The notes below the pieces were generated by a model. That model did no database searches. It was not told the origin of the DNA and worked only from the letters and a program-made list of their open reading frames with translations. Positions 17,049-25,822 of a DNA stretch of 64,000 nucleotides are shown here, piece by piece. A program made the position numbers and the translations under genes. Each line of letters starts with the position of its first letter. The stretch's first letter is position 1. This DNA comes from Bacillus sp. Marseille-Q1617 (lineage in GTDB: Bacteria; Bacillota; Bacilli; Bacillales; Bacillaceae_B): positions 806,001-870,000 of the forward strand of contig NZ_CAHJXM010000003.1 in the NCBI RefSeq assembly GCF_903645295.1, written 5' to 3'.

Positions 17049-18803
17049 CTAGTTCAATTGCTTTTGTTTGCCTTTATTGGCCTGCTTTTTGTGGGCGCGG
17101 TTGTGCGCTTCATGACGATCGTCTTCCACTTCTGCAGACATCTGCTGCCCTTGAGGGACGGTGGATGCAGATATTTCCTTCAATCCTTCTGCATCCTTTT
17201 CGTAAACAAATGAGGCTCTCGTGGAAATATCCGCACCTGGATTGGTGACGAATGGAACGACCCGGTAATCGGTTCTCCACTGGGTCGGTGTGACATGACA
17301 GCGGACATACCCGCGATAATCATTGAAAAATTTAATATGTTCGTTCTGCTGGAGGATCCGGTCCGTGTCTGCGCGCTTGTCCGCCCCGTTCCCGCCTGAG
17401 GTGATGGACGTGCCGACAAATTCGGCGCCAAGCATCTTGGAAGACGGATCATCAAAGTCTGCCAGGATATTGGAAGCCCAGCTTGCGTGGACGTCACCCG
17501 TCAGGACGATCAGGTTATCCATGTTTTTCTTGCGGGCAAATTCAGTGATGCGCTCCCTCGCTGGTGTGTAGCCGTCCCAGCCATCCATGCTGTAACGAGG
17601 TTGATCAGGACTTGGGCCATAGTTTCGTTTGGCAAAAAAGATCTGCTGGGCAAGTACATTCCAGGAAGTGGAGGATTTGCCCAGATGATCAAGGACCCAT
17701 TCTTCCTGCTCGGCGCCTAATAATGTGCGTGAAGGATCCAGGGACTCTGCCGTCTGTGGAGAGCTTTTATCCCCATTCGCCTGATCCGAACGATACTGGC
17801 GGGAATCGAGAACCATGAAATTAGCCAAGTTTCCGTATGAGAACTGACGGTAAAGCTGCATGTCCGCTCCGTGCGGCATCGACGATCGTCTCAGCGGCAT
17901 ATGTTCATAGTAGGCCTGATAAGCAGCGACACGCCGTTTTACGAACTCTTCGACAGACTGTCCTTTTTCAGGAATCATGTCGGCATAGTTGTTCTCCACT
18001 TCATGGTCATCCCATGTGACCACCCAAGGGAAAGCCGCATGAGCAGCCTGCAAATCCTTGTCCGAACGGTATTGGGCATGACGGTTCCGGTAGTCCTCAA
18101 GAGAACGAATTTCCGGTCCTTTATGATGTCGTACATTACCTGTCTTTGCTACATACTCATCCGGACCATATTCATAAATATAGTCTCCAAGATGGAAAAC
18201 GAGGTCGAGGTCTTCTTTTGCCATATGCTTGTAGGCAGTATAATAGCCGTGCTCATACTGCTGGCAGGAAGCAAAGGCGAAAGAGAGGCTAGCAACATCT
18301 GCATTCCGTCCAGGAAGGGTTTTCGTTTTTCCAATCGGGCTGAAATCCTTCCCGACCTTGAACCGGTAATAGTATACTGTGCCTGCTTCCAGGTTCCCTA
18401 CCTCGGCATGGACGGAGTGTGCGAGGGCCGGACTTGCCACTTCCGTACCGCGCTGAACGATGCGGCGGAAATGTTCATCTTTTGCGATCTCCCACTTCAC
18501 GGGAATGTTACGGTCAGGCATACCGCCGCCATTAAGCGGGTCGACGGCTAAACGTGTCCATAACACGACACTGTCAGGAAGCGGGTCACCGGAAGCCACC
18601 CCAAGTAAAAACGGATAATCCTGTAATCCCTCTTCTTCTGCAGACACAGAAAAGCCGCCCATCGACTGCGCAATCACCATTCCTAAAGAAATGCCAGCGA
18701 CTTTTCCCGCGCCTTGAAGGAAGCTTCGGCGGTCGACCCCTTTATGTAAGGTCTCTTCATTAAGTTTCTGAATCCAATTTTCCATCGGTCTCTCATTTGT
18801 CAT
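17049..18803 (-). CDS. phoD: PhoD alkaline phosphatase/phosphodiesterase, Tat-exported
   Basis: 584 residues with a long Tat signal peptide (VDRRSFLQGAGKVAGIS, about 25-60). The mature chain has an N-terminal Ig-like PhoD_N domain (SGDPLPDSVVLWTRLA) and a metallophosphatase domain with SFAFASCQQYEHGYY, HLGDYIYEYG, TWDDHEVENN, LDSRQYRSDQ and LTGDVHASW. PhoD is a Ca/Fe-dependent phosphodiesterase that can degrade teichoic acid during phosphate starvation. ATG 18803 fits AAAGGAGT 7 nt upstream better than ATG 18821. The C-terminus is basic and Gln/Lys rich. Confidence 0.95.
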   Translation of the reverse strand: MTNERPMENWIQKLNEETLHKGVDRRSFLQGAGKVAGISLGMVIAQSMGGFSVSAEEEGLQDYPFLLGVASGDPLPDSVVLWTRLAVDPLNGGGMPDRNIPVKWEIAKDEHFRRIVQRGTEVASPALAHSVHAEVGNLEAGTVYYYRFKVGKDFSPIGKTKTLPGRNADVASLSFAFASCQQYEHGYYTAYKHMAKEDLDLVFHLGDYIYEYGPDEYVAKTGNVRHHKGPEIRSLEDYRNRHAQYRSDKDLQAAHAAFPWVVTWDDHEVENNYADMIPEKGQSVEEFVKRRVAAYQAYYEHMPLRRSSMPHGADMQLYRQFSYGNLANFMVLDSRQYRSDQANGDKSSPQTAESLDPSRTLLGAEQEEWVLDHLGKSSTSWNVLAQQIFFAKRNYGPSPDQPRYSMDGWDGYTPARERITEFARKKNMDNLIVLTGDVHASWASNILADFDDPSSKMLGAEFVGTSITSGGNGADKRADTDRILQQNEHIKFFNDYRGYVRCHVTPTQWRTDYRVVPFVTNPGADISTRASFVYEKDAEGLKEISASTVPQGQQMSAEVEDDRHEAHNRAHKKQANKGKQKQLN

Positions 18804-18846
18804 GCTGATGACTCCTTTCAAGAATCGATTGAATGTAACAACTCAT

Positions 18847-18888
18847 AGTATAGGAGACCATTTTTAATTTGTTGTAAATGAATGTAAA
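18847..18888 (-). promoter_or_regulatory. PhoP-box promoter of the phoD-tatC-phoX-tatA operon
   Basis: On the minus strand two TTTACA copies (18888-18883 and 18878-18873) lie 10 nt apart, followed by TTAAAA, then 20 nt after the second copy TATACT (18852-18847) as the -10 box. TT(A/C/T)ACA repeats about 11 nt apart upstream of a -10 box are the B. subtilis PhoP binding arrangement. No good -35 is needed in such promoters. This implies induction on phosphate limitation. Confidence 0.7.
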
Positions 18889-19189
18889 TGGAGGATAGAA
18901 CAGGAGGGTCGGCATTCCTGGGTAAAAAGATGGGTTATTGTTTAAATATTTCTATAATTGGGAGAACGTTAGCAGATTTCACCATTTTTCTGTAGGCGGG
19001 AAGTCTTGGTTTTCTTAACATTGGTGAAAAGAAAACTATATAAATAAATGAATTCATCGTAATGGGTGAGGGGAGAGGGAAGCGTGCGGGGATATGGTCT
19101 GGGGCAGAGCCCGATTTACTGGAATCATAGGGACTTGGCTGCTTATGATTTAGTTGAGGGATGCTGTCTTAATTGAATTTGTTAGATAA

Positions 19190-19440
19190 TATCAGAACGA
19201 ATTCGATTATAACGAGGGTAACCCGATCGTTTAACTGGATTATAGATTATAGATAGCAGCGACAATCCTCATTTCGATAATTAATCTTTGAATTTCGATA
19301 ATACTTTTGAAGAAATCGATAATAAGAGAGTGAGCGTGGGGAAGGTGGGACTGGATTTTGTTTGATTAGGTGAGAAATGGGGGCAATTCGGCAGTAAATG
19401 ATTGGGTTGGGGTGGATGAAAACTTGAATTTAGAAGAAAC
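19190..19440. repeat. Dispersed repeat with phased TCGATAAT motifs, copy 2
   Basis: Within the 775-nt gap 18822-19597, which has no gene I can support. Exact or near copies of TTCGATAAT have their C at 19275, 19296 and 19317 (21 nt apart); degenerate forms (TTAGATAAT, TTCGATTAT, TGGATTAT) lie upstream from 19192. The 3' flank matches copy 1 at 8119-8400: GGATTTTGTTTGATTAGGTG against GATTTTGAGTTGATTGGTTG, then GGGGGCAATT. Nearby, at 19495, is GGTCTGTCCCCAGCGG, a fragment typical of REP-like palindromes. Confidence 0.75.
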
Positions 19441-19612
19441 GTTCGAGTTTTGCATGTATTTTTATGAAAAAATGGTCTGTTTCCAAAGATTTTGTGGTCT
19501 GTCCCCAGCGGCGGAGATCTGATCCTGAACGAACGGAATGATATTTTCAACTGAAAAAATGAAACTCTTTTAATTCATAATCCGTAGAATACTAATAATG
19601 AGGGGGGATTAT

Positions 19613-19924
19613 TTGAAAAAAATAATCGGAAAATCATTCGTGTCAGCTGCCGTCATAGCTTTAATTGTTTGGGTGGCAAGTATCATTTTTTCTTTTACAT
19701 ATGGTGAGTGGAGCTTTTTTATTGGCCTTGGTTTATCGGTTGCCCTTTTCTTCTTTAACAGCAGTGGAGGGGCCTTATCAAAAGGAGCCACTATGGAAGC
19801 AAGTGAGGCAGGGTGGAAGATCCAAAAAGACAATGAACTTAAAGCAAATGTAGGATCGGTTTTTTATGGCTCCGTGCTATTTAACGTTATCAGTTTTTTC
19901 ATAATGATGATTACTTATTTTTAA
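19613..19924 (+). CDS. Small two- or three-helix membrane protein, unknown (possibly DUF3899)
   Basis: About 103 residues with helices near 8-28, 34-48 and 80-100 and a soluble loop (GGALSKGATMEASEAGWKIQ). The pattern is reminiscent of the uncharacterised DUF3899 group, but this is only by eye. TTG 19613 has the GAGGGGGG site 5-7 nt upstream; ATG 19598 has none because the site would lie inside it. Stand-alone gene. Confidence 0.6.
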   Translation: MKKIIGKSFVSAAVIALIVWVASIIFSFTYGEWSFFIGLGLSVALFFFNSSGGALSKGATMEASEAGWKIQKDNELKANVGSVFYGSVLFNVISFFIMMITYF

Positions 19925-19938
19925 ATAATTTCTGGGGT

Positions 19939-19980
19939 ACACTCATTTAAAAAAGTACCTGTCTTTTTAAATGAGTGTGT
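19939..19980. repeat. Long perfect-type palindrome downstream of the small membrane gene
   Basis: ACTCATTTAAAAAAG and CTTTTTAAATGAGT face each other around a 7-nt spacer, giving a stem of about 15 bp. There is no T-run after it, but the stem itself is A/T rich. It could be a terminator or a REP-like palindrome; GGGGGGCACACTC follows shortly downstream. Confidence 0.6.
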
Positions 19981-20037
19981 GGTCCGCCAAACACGGTGGG
20001 GGGCACACTCTGAACAGAATCGGTAGATTGGAGGAGC

Positions 20038-20682
20038 ATGATGAATAGGATAAGAAATTTAAAGACACTTACGGGACCTTTCCCTTATTTTAATGTTAAT
20101 GATGCACCCCAATCACCGCATGAACTGTTTCTGGATTGGTTCCAATTAGCAGTTGATAAAGGCATTCCTGAACCTCACTCCATGACTCTTTCTACAATAG
20201 ACAACTTCGGTTTCCCGGATGCGCGTATACTCATCTTGAAAGATGTTGATGAGAAGGGCTGGTATTTTGCATCCAGCTCCCAAAGTGAAAAAGGGAAACA
20301 GATCGAGGCTCATCCCTATGTGGCGTTAACTTTTTACTGGCCGCTTATCGGAAGGCAGGTCAGGATACGGGGAAAAGCAATGAAAATGGATGAAGAACAG
20401 AACAGCAAGGATTTTTTAAGCAGGGGTACAGTGGCCCGGGCCATTGCTTTATTGGGTAAACAAAGTGCCATTTTAAATGATCAGCAAGAATTTGAAGAGG
20501 CATTAAGCAAGCAAATCCAACAGATGAAACTGGATCCAGATCAAGTAGACCCGCATTGGACTTTGTACAGAGTGGAAGCAAATTCTGTGGAGTTTTGGCA
20601 AGCGGATGAAGACCGCAAACATATAAGACTGCGTTATGAATTAGAAAGAGAAACGTGGTTGAAGGATCGATTATATCCATAG
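20038..20682 (+). CDS. pdxH: Pyridoxamine 5'-phosphate oxidase family protein
   Basis: 214 residues. PDARILILKDVDEKGWYFAS, SSQSEKGKQIEAHPYVALTFYWPLIGRQVRIRG and the C-terminal VEFWQADEDRKHIRLRYE...WLKDRLYP match PdxH: FMN-binding split barrel plus the C-terminal PNPOx dimerisation region. PdxH oxidises PNP or PMP to pyridoxal phosphate. Bacilli normally make PLP through PdxST, so this may be a salvage enzyme or a homologue with a shifted substrate. GGAGG precedes ATG 20038/20041. Confidence 0.85.
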   Translation: MMNRIRNLKTLTGPFPYFNVNDAPQSPHELFLDWFQLAVDKGIPEPHSMTLSTIDNFGFPDARILILKDVDEKGWYFASSSQSEKGKQIEAHPYVALTFYWPLIGRQVRIRGKAMKMDEEQNSKDFLSRGTVARAIALLGKQSAILNDQQEFEEALSKQIQQMKLDPDQVDPHWTLYRVEANSVEFWQADEDRKHIRLRYELERETWLKDRLYP

Positions 20683-20778
20683 TAACCGTATTCCTTAATT
20701 TCTACAATTTTAATTGGAGGAAGAAGTATTTTAAATAAGATGAATAAGAAGTGGTAAGTTCATAGTCGTCATAAAATC

Positions 20779-20826
20779 AGGACCAGTTTTTCGGTTAATG
20801 AATCCGGGGAATTGGTCCTTTTTGGG
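20779..20826 (+). terminator. Rho-independent terminator of pdxH
   Basis: AGGACCAG and TTGGTCCT form the stem around a large loop, followed by six Ts. Confidence 0.7.
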
Positions 20827-20916
20827 ATTTCATTATGTGGTGTTATTTTTATTTTAAATATTTGGAGTGTAAAAAGCCCCGAGTAGGGAGCAGCCAATGG
20901 ATTTATTAACCATTCT

Positions 20917-21051
20917 TTAATGAGTCTTCTTATCGATTCTTAAAAGTAACGAGATGATAATTGTGCTGAAGATGCTTGTAAGGATAGCGCTTCCTATCCC
21001 TATCCAAAAAATTGAGTTATTCCTCGATGCTTGATTCGTATGTCGTGTCAT
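20917..21051 (-). CDS. 44-residue single-helix membrane peptide
   Basis: AAGGAGAATAGCAA precedes ATG 21051, opening a 44-codon frame: a hydrophilic N-terminus (MTRHTNQASRNNS), one membrane helix (IFWIGIGSAILTSIFSTIII) and a basic end (RIDKKTH). It is first reported from reading the minus strand and is supported only by the ribosome-binding site and the coherent topology. It lies in a group of three minus-strand small membrane genes beside a germination operon. Confidence 0.5.
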   Translation of the reverse strand: MTRHTNQASRNNSIFWIGIGSAILTSIFSTIIISLLLRIDKKTH

Positions 21052-21098
21052 TTGCTATTCTCCTTGGGTATCGATTAAATTTTTGTTTACTAATGCTT

Positions 21099-21290
21099 TT
21101 AATTCGTCCTTCTACCAGCTTTTATAATAATGATGGTTTGTAAAGTTGAATACAAAATACCAAAAAGGGTTAACGCGATGCCGCTTACAATAAAGCGTTT
21201 CCGGTTCAGTTCTTGTCCCAGATGTGTGAAATATAAATGAACAAGTGTACACGTGATCATTAAGAGGATGGAAGGCAGAGATTTCTTCAT
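21099..21290 (-). CDS. 63-residue two-helix membrane protein next to ger operon
   Basis: Two helices (about 5-22 and 33-56) joined by a short basic loop (THLGQELNRKRF) and a basic C-terminus. AAAGAGGTG lies 8 nt before the ATG. The size and topology fit the small D subunits described for GerA-type germinant receptors, which often sit beside the A-B-C genes. The sequence alone does not prove the relationship. Confidence 0.55.
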   Translation of the reverse strand: MKKSLPSILLMITCTLVHLYFTHLGQELNRKRFIVSGIALTLFGILYSTLQTIIIIKAGRRTN

Positions 21291-21378
21291 GTAAAATACA
21301 CCTCTTTCTATGTTTGTTGATTATAATTTTTTTCTTGGATTTAAAAAAGTATTCCTAAGAAGGGTCTCCGGGACATGA

Positions 21379-21606
21379 TTACCTACCTGTTTTCTTTTTG
21401 CCCTTTATAAAATAATAGGCAGTTTCAGCGAAAAATAGAAATAGGAGGAAATAGAGCACGAATAATTCGACCACTTCCATTACCTGAAATGGACTGACCG
21501 TATTTTGCCAGGCCTGCGATATATCAAACCCCTGCAGGATATCGAGGCTTAGGGAAAAAGCCATTAAACATCCCAACATTAAAAGGGATATACCCATGAT
21601 TTTCAT
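21379..21606 (-). CDS. 75-residue two-helix membrane protein, candidate germinant-receptor D subunit
   Basis: Two helices (about 2-21 and 45-66) with a loop of about 20 residues and a basic end (IKGKKKTGR). GGAGGAGA precedes; ATG 21606 is spaced better than GTG 21615. It is divergent from the gerA-type operon, starting about 130 nt from it. Two-helix proteins of about 75 residues adjacent to ger operons are the pattern of receptor D subunits, so I propose this as an inference. Confidence 0.6.
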   Translation of the reverse strand: MKIMGISLLMLGCLMAFSLSLDILQGFDISQAWQNTVSPFQVMEVVELFVLYFLLFLFFAETAYYFIKGKKKTGR

Positions 21607-21656
21607 GCGGATCACTCTCCTCCTACTAGGTTTTCTTTTTGGTCCGGTATCATACA

Positions 21657-21686
21657 GTCATATCTTTTGTTAAAAATTACATAATA
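21657..21686 (+). promoter_or_regulatory. Candidate sigma-G promoter of the ger operon
   Basis: GTCATA (21657-21662) and CATAATA (21680-21686) with a 17-nt spacer resemble the forespore sigma-G consensus (TGMATA and CATWHTA), 51 nt before the gerA-type start. GerA-family operons in bacilli are sigma-G controlled. The -35 match is only 4 of 6. Confidence 0.35.
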
Positions 21687-21737
21687 ACCCCTGATAGGGT
21701 TAAAGTAATAAAAAATAAAAGAAGGGTGCCTGATTGT

Positions 21738-23360
21738 ATGTCTTCGTTCTTTAAAGGTCGAAAACGAAAAAAGAAACTGCAGCCGGATGCTGAAAATCAA
21801 GCTGCGGTTCACTCGGAAGACCATATACAAGAGTCATTATCAGCCAACCTTGACATCATTCGACAGAAAACGGGCAACAGTTCAGACGTCGTCGTTCGTC
21901 AATTGAAATTGGGGAGATACTCCGATATTAAAACAGCCATTGTGTATATCGAAGGAATCGTAGACAATCAATCGATTGAAGAGTTCTTACTGCAATCCAT
22001 GATGAAAGATGATGATAAAGAAAAAGTGATTCAGGAGGATGCGTTGGATCGGATCTCTGAAGACATGATGACGGTTGGTAACGTGTCATCCTTCAATACT
22101 TGGGATGACCTGTTTTTATCCTTAATGGCAGGTGATACCATTGTCCTGGTGGATGGTATAGCCAAGGCTCTGAGTGCATGTACGCAAGGTGGAGAAAAAC
22201 GTCCAATATCAGAATCCACCACTCAAATGGTGGTCCGCGGTCCCAAAGGAGCGTTTACAGAGTCGATTGCGACGAATACATCCATGGTACGCCGCATTAT
22301 TAAGACTCCCGATTTATGGATGGAGTCCTTTAAGGTTGGCCGCGTGACCAAAACAGATGTGACGCTTATGTACATAAACGGCATTGCCAATGATCAAGTG
22401 ATTGAAGAAGTCCGCCAGCGATTAAACAAGATTGACATTGACAGCATTTTGGAATCAGGCTATATCGAACAATTAATTGAAGATCAAACCATGACGCCAT
22501 TTCCAACTATTTTCAACACCGAAAGACCGGATGTTGTGGCAGGGAATCTGTTTGAGGGAAGGATTGCGATTTTTGTCGATGGAACGCCTTTTGTACTGAT
22601 TGCCCCTGCTGTGTTTATTCAATTTTTCCAATCGGCTGAGGACTATTATATGCGTTTTGATATTGCGACATCGATCCGACTTTTACGTATTTTGATGTTT
22701 TTCATTTCGCTTATTGCCCCTGCTACCTTTGTGGCAGTCACAACCTACCACCAGGAAATGGTTCCCACAACACTCATAGTGGCCATTGCAGCCCAGAGGG
22801 AAGCCGTGCCTTTTCCCGCATTCGTGGAAGCTCTACTTATGGAAATAACCTTTGAAATCTTAAGGGAAGCAGGGATCCGCCTGCCTAAAGCGATTGGGTC
22901 GGCTGTATCCATTGTCGGCGCCCTTGTTATTGGACAGGCAGCGGTTCAAGCGAGCATTGTGTCACCTGCTATGGTCATTATCGTATCGATCACGGCGATT
23001 GCCAGTTTTGCCACTCCGTCTTTTGATATGGCCATTTCTGTCCGGTTGCTTCGTTTTTTGTTTATGATAAGTGCAGCCACATTTGGTTTCTACGGAATCA
23101 TTTTAATCCTTCTGATGATGGTCGTCCATCTATGCAGCTTACGTTCATTCGGGGTGCCCTATATGGCCCCGTTTGCTCCCTTTACTCCTGTAAATAATGG
23201 AGATACATTCATAAGGCTGCCATGGTGGACACTAAGACAAAGACCACGCTTAATAAGTGCGAATACCCGACGGGAAGGTAAGAGTCAGCGTCCTCAGCCT
23301 CCTGCATCCCGCGGTATGGTCAATCGGGATTTTGAAGAAGGTGGCAGAAATGAAGCATAA
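21738..23360 (+). CDS. GerA-family germinant receptor A subunit
   Basis: 540 residues from ATG 21738 (AGAAGGGTG upstream; the 33 extra residues from TTG 21639 are unlikely). A soluble N-terminal region with DVVVRQLKLG, YIEGIVDNQSIEEF, GDTIVLVDGI and RGPKGAFTESIATN precedes five or so membrane helices from about residue 290 (PFPTIFNTERPDVVAG, HQEMVPTTLIVAIAAQREAVPFPA). These are the standard motifs of the GerA/SpoVAF family. The basic, Pro/Arg-rich C-terminus is cytoplasmic. With the following C and B genes it forms an inner-membrane receptor that triggers spore germination. Order A-C-B is like gerK. Confidence 0.95.
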   Translation: MSSFFKGRKRKKKLQPDAENQAAVHSEDHIQESLSANLDIIRQKTGNSSDVVVRQLKLGRYSDIKTAIVYIEGIVDNQSIEEFLLQSMMKDDDKEKVIQEDALDRISEDMMTVGNVSSFNTWDDLFLSLMAGDTIVLVDGIAKALSACTQGGEKRPISESTTQMVVRGPKGAFTESIATNTSMVRRIIKTPDLWMESFKVGRVTKTDVTLMYINGIANDQVIEEVRQRLNKIDIDSILESGYIEQLIEDQTMTPFPTIFNTERPDVVAGNLFEGRIAIFVDGTPFVLIAPAVFIQFFQSAEDYYMRFDIATSIRLLRILMFFISLIAPATFVAVTTYHQEMVPTTLIVAIAAQREAVPFPAFVEALLMEITFEILREAGIRLPKAIGSAVSIVGALVIGQAAVQASIVSPAMVIIVSITAIASFATPSFDMAISVRLLRFLFMISAATFGFYGIILILLMMVVHLCSLRSFGVPYMAPFAPFTPVNNGDTFIRLPWWTLRQRPRLISANTRREGKSQRPQPPASRGMVNRDFEEGGRNEA

Positions 23361-24573
23361 GCTGGTTTTCCTTATCGTGTGGATGACAATCGCCGTCTTG
23401 TTATCAGGTTGCTGGAGCAAAAAAGAGTTAACTGATCTTGCAATCGTGGCGGCCATGGGAGTAGATAAAACAGAAGAAGGGAAATATGCCCTGACACTTC
23501 AAATTATCAATCCCGGGAATGTGGCTGGAGGCATACGCGGGGGTGGTAATCAAAGCCCGCCTGTTACAATCTATTCGGCTACAGGTAATAATTTGGTGGA
23601 AGCAAGCAGGAGTGCATCCAGCAAAATATCCCGAAGAATATATTATGCACATACTAACCTGGTGGTCGTCGGGGAGAACCTGGCAAGAGAAGAAGGAGTG
23701 GATACAATCATCGATGCGATCGATCGGGATCATGAATTTCGAATTACCACAACCATGGTGATTACGCATCAATCAACTGCAGAAGAACTAGTGAAGGCAT
23801 TAACCCCCGTTGATAAGATACCGGCTAACAAGGTGCTGAAAACCCTGGAATTCACCCAAAAGATTGGGGGGAAAAGCATTAAGACATCGGTTCAAGACGT
23901 CATGAAGGGCCTGCAATCCCCAAATGGGGATACCGTGGTATCAGGGTTCCGTCTTGCAGGAAATCCCAAGCATGCCAGCCAGTTAGAGAACATTCAGGAA
24001 AGTGAGCCTGAATCTACCCTTCAAGCCAGTGGGATCGCCATAATAAAAGAAGGAAAACTAGTCGATTGGTTGTATGGGACAAAAGCCAGAGGAACGGTAT
24101 GGATTCTGGATAAAATCAAAGGGACAAACATCAACATCGATTGGAAAGGAAAAAAAGATGCCATCTCCTATCAAACTGTCCGTCAAAAAACGGATGTATC
24201 AGCGGATGTGAAGAATGGCCGCCCCACGATCTCTATTCATACCCGCATGGAAGGAGCCATAGGGGAAATGAATGTACCGGTGGATATAACAGATGTGAAG
24301 GTTATATCAAAAATGGAAAAAGAATTGGAAAAAGAGGTTAAAAAAGAAATAAAAAGAGCGATTGAACAGGCTCAAGAAAATAAAGCAGATATCTTTGAGT
24401 TTGGAGATGTCATCCGACGTTCAAATCCGAATGACTGGAAGAGGCTGAAGCCGATGTGGAATGAGGTGTATTTTCCAGAATTGAAGGTGGATATTACGGT
24501 CGAAGCCTACATCCGTCGTGCCGGCTTACGAAATAAATCGTTTCTTTCAAGTATCGAAGAAAACCAACAGTGA
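23350..24573 (+). CDS. Ger(x)C-family germination lipoprotein
   Basis: 407 residues starting at ATG 23350, overlapping the A subunit by 11 nt. A lipoprotein signal (VWMTIAVLLSGC) is followed by the family opening WSKKELTDLAIVAAMGVDK. The conserved SSKISRRIYYAHTNLVVVGENLA and C-terminal Ger_C domain (ETVRQKTDVSADV-type region near DAISYQTVRQKTDVSADV) are present. It is the lipid-anchored C subunit of the receptor, facing the outer side of the spore inner membrane. Confidence 0.94.
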   Translation: MKHKLVFLIVWMTIAVLLSGCWSKKELTDLAIVAAMGVDKTEEGKYALTLQIINPGNVAGGIRGGGNQSPPVTIYSATGNNLVEASRSASSKISRRIYYAHTNLVVVGENLAREEGVDTIIDAIDRDHEFRITTTMVITHQSTAEELVKALTPVDKIPANKVLKTLEFTQKIGGKSIKTSVQDVMKGLQSPNGDTVVSGFRLAGNPKHASQLENIQESEPESTLQASGIAIIKEGKLVDWLYGTKARGTVWILDKIKGTNINIDWKGKKDAISYQTVRQKTDVSADVKNGRPTISIHTRMEGAIGEMNVPVDITDVKVISKMEKELEKEVKKEIKRAIEQAQENKADIFEFGDVIRRSNPNDWKRLKPMWNEVYFPELKVDITVEAYIRRAGLRNKSFLSSIEENQQ

Positions 24574-24594
24574 TGAAAAGGAGGTACCAGCAGA

Positions 24595-25698
24595 GTGGAG
24601 AAAGCAAAAATCAGTGCCAGCCAGCTCTTTGTCTTAATGGTTTTGTTTGAACTGGGGAGTGCTTTACTAGTACCCCTTGCGATAGACGCAAAACAGGACG
24701 CCTGGTTAGCCATTCTGCTGGGAATGGCAGTCAGTTTTGTTCTTTTACTTGTCTATCATCAACTTTATTGGTATTATCCCGACCTTTTGCCTACAGAGTA
24801 CATACAAAAGATCGTGGGAAAAGTGCCTGGCGCCGTCATTGCCTTTCTTTATCTTTTTTACTTTATGTATGATGCCTCCAGGATCCTTCGCGATTTTGGT
24901 GAAATGCTGTTAACCTTTGCCTATCCTGAAACTCCGCTGTTCATTGCAAATGCATTGTTAATACTGGTCATTATCTATATGGTGCGAAAAGGGATCGAGG
25001 TCATCGCGAGATCGGGAGAACTGCTTTTTATCCTAATGTTTATGCTTTCGGTCATTGGGTTTATATTGATTGTGAGTTCTGGTTTAATCGATATGACCAA
25101 CTTACAACCCGTACTTGAAGAAGGAATTGTCCCTGTCCTGAAAGTGGTATTTACTCAAACCTTATATTTCCCCTTTGCAGAAGTGTTTGTGTTCACCATG
25201 ATATTGCCGTATTTGAACAATCCCAAGAAGGTAAGGCTGACGATGTTTTGTGCAACAGGATTAAGTGGAATCAATTTGATTCTTACGATGCTCATTAACA
25301 TTAGCGTGCTTGGTGTAGACCTGACTGCACGTTCCCAATTTCCGCTTCTTAGTACGGTTCAAACTATCCAGGTAGCTGATTTCCTGGAACGCCTGGATGT
25401 GTTTTTTATGCTTGCCTTAGTGATTGGGATTTTCTTTAAGATAAGTGTGTTGTTTTATGCAGCTGTCATAGGATCCGCCAGCTTATTTAAGGTTAAATCG
25501 CCTTCACGGCTCTGTTATCCATTGGGTCTCGTCGTCTTATTTATGTCGATGACGATTGCGAGCAATTTCCAAGAGCATATCCATGAAGGATTAAAGATCG
25601 TGATGTTTGTCTTACATATTCCGCTCTTAGTGATCATTCCTATCTTCCTTCTTCTGGTTGCGTTCTTGAGAAATCGGAAGAAGAAAAGTGAGTTTTAA
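24595..25698 (+). CDS. GerB-family germination permease-like B subunit
   Basis: 367 residues with ten membrane helices of the APC-type germination permease family (Spore_permease). AAAAGGAGGTACC precedes GTG 24595. The features SASQLFVLMVLFELGSALLV, YFMYDASRILRDFGE and TLYFPFAEVFVFTMILPYL are typical. GerB subunits bind the germinant. The operon ends here; no D subunit follows downstream. Confidence 0.94.
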   Translation: MEKAKISASQLFVLMVLFELGSALLVPLAIDAKQDAWLAILLGMAVSFVLLLVYHQLYWYYPDLLPTEYIQKIVGKVPGAVIAFLYLFYFMYDASRILRDFGEMLLTFAYPETPLFIANALLILVIIYMVRKGIEVIARSGELLFILMFMLSVIGFILIVSSGLIDMTNLQPVLEEGIVPVLKVVFTQTLYFPFAEVFVFTMILPYLNNPKKVRLTMFCATGLSGINLILTMLINISVLGVDLTARSQFPLLSTVQTIQVADFLERLDVFFMLALVIGIFFKISVLFYAAVIGSASLFKVKSPSRLCYPLGLVVLFMSMTIASNFQEHIHEGLKIVMFVLHIPLLVIIPIFLLLVAFLRNRKKKSEF

Positions 25699-25755
25699 GG
25701 GTGAGGGGAGATAGGAACATTTTATAAGAAAACTCCGCTTCATAATCCAATCATA

Positions 25756-25804
25756 TGGGTCTGTCCCCCGGTAAACGAAAGCATGCATGCCCGGGAGCAG
25801 GCCC
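25756..25804. repeat. REP-like palindrome
   Basis: TGGGTCTGTCCCCCGG on the left and CCCGGGAGCAGGCCCA on the right are an imperfect inverted repeat in the gap between convergent genes. GGGTCTGTCCC-type palindromes recur here in fragments (11202, 19495, 29774, 30657) and are of the kind linked to Y1/RAYT transposases in bacilli. It might also act as a terminator for both convergent genes. Confidence 0.55.
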
Positions 25805-25822
25805 ATGTTATTGGGGCGCAAC

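Noticed and set aside
17871..18551. 226-residue plus-strand ORF inside phoD
   Set aside because: Antisense to a fully conserved gene, with basic/cysteine-rich shadow composition and no ribosome-binding site.
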